From the NCBI GenBank assembly GCA_023388235.1, contig JAEWGQ010000204.1, positions 1-13,412 of the forward strand: a DNA stretch of 13,412 bases, read 5' to 3'. A program made the position numbers and the translations under genes. Positions 12,040 to 13,412 of the stretch are shown piece after piece. Each line of letters begins with the position of its first letter. Within the stretch, counting starts at the first letter, position 1. Under the pieces are notes generated by a model. That model was not told where the DNA came from, searched no databases, and saw nothing but the letters and a program-made list of their open reading frames with translations. Origin of the DNA: Actinomycetes bacterium. GTDB taxonomy: Bacteria; Actinomycetota; Actinomycetes; Actinomycetales; Cellulomonadaceae.

Positions 12040-13359
12040 ATGAACCGATCGACCCCGCCGCGCGCCCTCGGCGCCCTCGGCCTCGGCCTGTCCCTCACCC
12101 TGCTCGCGGCCTGCGCCGGCACCGGCCCCGACGCCGCGCCCGCCGCGCCCGCCACCGGCGCCACCGACGCGACCACCCCCGCCGCCACCGAGGTGGCCAC
12201 CGCCCGGCCGCGCCTCGTGCTGACCTACGACGGCGGCGTGCAGGTGCTCGACGCCGACACGCTCGACGTCGTCGCGGACCTGCCGCTCGACGGGTTCGCC
12301 CGCGTGAACGCCGCCGGCGACAACCGGCACGTGCTGGTCTCGACGACCGGCGGGTTCCGGGTGCTCGACGCCGGCACGTGGTCCGAGCCGCACGGCGACC
12401 ACGCGCACGCCTACACGAGCGACCCCGTGCTCACCGACGTCACCTGGCCCGCCGAGAAGCCCGGCCACGTCGTCCCGCACGAGGGGCGCACCGCGCTGTT
12501 CGACGACGGGACGGGCGCGGTGACCGTCCTCGGCTCGGACGAGGTCGCCGACCCCGACGCGGAGGTCCGCGCGCTCACCACCCCGTCGGCGCACCACGGC
12601 GTCGCCGTCGAGCTGACCGACGGCACCCTCGTCGTCTCCGAGGGCACCGCGGACGCGCGCACGGGCATCCGCGTGCTGGACGCCGACGGCACCGAGGTCG
12701 CCGCGTCGGACCAGTGCCCCGGCGTGCACGGCGAGGCCGTCGCCGCCGACGAGGCCGTGGTGATCGGCTGCGAGGACGGCGCCGTCGTCGTCACCGGCGG
12801 GACCGTCCGCAAGGTCACCGCGCCCGACGCGTACGGCCGCATCGGGAACCAGGCCGGCAGCGAGGCGTCCCCGGTCGTGCTGGGCGACTACAAGTCCGAC
12901 CCGGACGCCGAGCTCGAGCGCCCCACCCGCGTCTCCCTGATCGACACCCGGGACGCGTCCCTGCGGCTGGTGGACCTGCCGGCGTCGTACACGTTCCGGT
13001 CCCTGGCCCGCGGCGAGGACGGCGAGGCCCTCGTCCTCGGCACCGACGGCGCGCTGCACGTCATCGACCCGGAGTCCGTCACCCTCGTCCGCTCGATCCC
13101 GGTGCTCGGGGCCTGGGAGGAGCCCGAGGAGTGGCAGGCGCCCCGGCCGGCGCTCACCGTGCTGGACGGCACCGCCTACGTGACCGACCCGGCGTCCGGC
13201 GCCGTGCACGCGGTGGACGTCGTCACCGGCGAGGTGTGGCGGAGCGCCACGCTCGACGTCACGCCGAACGAGCTCACCGGGGTGTCCGGCGCGGTCGACG
13301 CGCACGCCCACGGCGAGCACCAGCACGGCGAGCACGGCGAGCACGAGCACACCGACTGA
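12040..13359 (+). CDS. aztD: AztD-like zinc metallochaperone, lipoprotein with beta-propeller and His-rich tail
   Basis: A 439-residue exported protein. A signal peptide with R3/R8 and a hydrophobic core ends in the lipobox LAAC, so C25 should be lipidated and the protein held on the outer face of the membrane. An Ala/Pro/Thr-rich linker (26-56) follows, then repeated strands with VQVLDADT, FRVLDAGT, IRVLDADG, HVIDPES and VHAVDVVTG, the blade pattern of a YncE/WD40-like propeller (about 58-410). Candidate zinc ligands cluster in HGDHAHAY (118-125), H143 and H147, and H185-H186. C226 and C244 could form a disulfide. The C-terminus (422-437) holds seven histidines in HGE repeats. Known AztD binds zinc in the periplasm and passes it to the AztC solute-binding protein of a zinc ABC transporter. 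The aztABC partners are not in this window and may lie downstream. The Zur-like site in the promoter fits this role. Assignment is by pattern, without a search. Confidence 0.8.
   Translation: MNRSTPPRALGALGLGLSLTLLAACAGTGPDAAPAAPATGATDATTPAATEVATARPRLVLTYDGGVQVLDADTLDVVADLPLDGFARVNAAGDNRHVLVSTTGGFRVLDAGTWSEPHGDHAHAYTSDPVLTDVTWPAEKPGHVVPHEGRTALFDDGTGAVTVLGSDEVADPDAEVRALTTPSAHHGVAVELTDGTLVVSEGTADARTGIRVLDADGTEVAASDQCPGVHGEAVAADEAVVIGCEDGAVVVTGGTVRKVTAPDAYGRIGNQAGSEASPVVLGDYKSDPDAELERPTRVSLIDTRDASLRLVDLPASYTFRSLARGEDGEALVLGTDGALHVIDPESVTLVRSIPVLGAWEEPEEWQAPRPALTVLDGTAYVTDPASGAVHAVDVVTGEVWRSATLDVTPNELTGVSGAVDAHAHGEHQHGEHGEHEHTD
13309..13347 (+). repeat. Imperfect 9-bp tandem repeat coding the His-rich tail
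   Basis: CACGGCGAG (His-Gly-Glu) occurs at 13309-13317, 13324-13332 and 13333-13341, interrupted by a CACCAG and followed by His-Glu-His codons. Such a repeat can gain or lose units by slippage, changing the number of zinc-binding histidines. Confidence 0.6.
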
Positions 13360-13412
13360 CCCGTCCCGTCCTCGCCCCCCCTCCCCCCCCCCCCCCCCCG
13401 CCGGGCCCCAGT
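13360..13412. other. Noncoding end with a C7-T-C17 tract
   Basis: After the stop of the AztD-like gene there are 53 bases to the window edge. They are almost all pyrimidine at first. Seven C (13375-13381), one T and then seventeen C (13383-13399) form the tract, followed by a short GC sequence. No gene, clear terminator or promoter is seen. The next gene begins beyond the edge. Confidence 0.7.

Noticed and set aside
10915..13350. Minus-strand open frame of 811 codons opposite the reductase and AztD-like genes
   Set aside because: Its composition is Val/Gly/His/Arg-rich without motifs, and the plus strand has complete families with catalytic and export signals.
1..13412. tRNA, rRNA, CRISPR, transposase, integrase or phage genes
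   Set aside because: No cloverleaf, spaced direct repeats, transposase motifs or terminal repeats were seen by eye. The genes fill the window almost completely with uniform composition.

Overview
The window is very GC-rich, with G or C in almost every third codon position and frequent GTG starts. It has the look of a motile, high-GC actinobacterium of the Cellulomonas/Micrococcales type. That placement is inferred from composition and gene content, not from a search. Ten protein genes fill nearly the whole window. I see no rRNA, tRNA, CRISPR array, insertion sequence or phage gene.

Left block (1-4246), signalling. A MASE1-PAS-PP2C (SpoIIE-type) phosphatase enters from beyond the left edge and is followed three bases later by a small metallophosphoesterase. 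Facing them is a minus-strand run that reads, in transcription order, GT2 exopolysaccharide (cellulose-synthase-like) glycosyltransferase, STAS anti-anti-sigma protein, RsbW-type kinase and GAF-PP2C phosphatase. The last three are the three parts of a partner-switching module, and here they sit in one apparent operon behind a membrane polysaccharide synthase. No sigma factor gene is visible.

Middle block (6234-8666). A 168-bp intergenic region separates the glycosyltransferase from a divergent membrane GGDEF-EAL gene. The GGDEF site is degenerate and the EAL site is intact, so it is probably a c-di-GMP phosphodiesterase. A good sigma-28 (FliA/WhiG-like) promoter match lies so close to its GTG that the mRNA would be leaderless. 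The block therefore joins polysaccharide synthesis, partner switching and c-di-GMP breakdown, which is a plausible sessile/motile control locus.

Right block (8679-13412). A MerR-family regulator overlaps the start of a CPA1-type Na+/H+ antiporter by one base. An aldo/keto reductase is divergent from the regulator across 65 bp, which carry a perfect 16-bp dyad inside a 19-bp promoter spacer, the classic MerR layout. The last gene encodes a lipoprotein resembling the zinc metallochaperone AztD, with a His-rich tail. A Zur-like half site overlaps its apparent leaderless promoter. The window ends in an unusual C7-T-C17 tract.

The strongest candidates for something undescribed are the glycosyltransferase/partner-switch operon and the roughly 150-residue insertion inside the glycosyltransferase catalytic domain.
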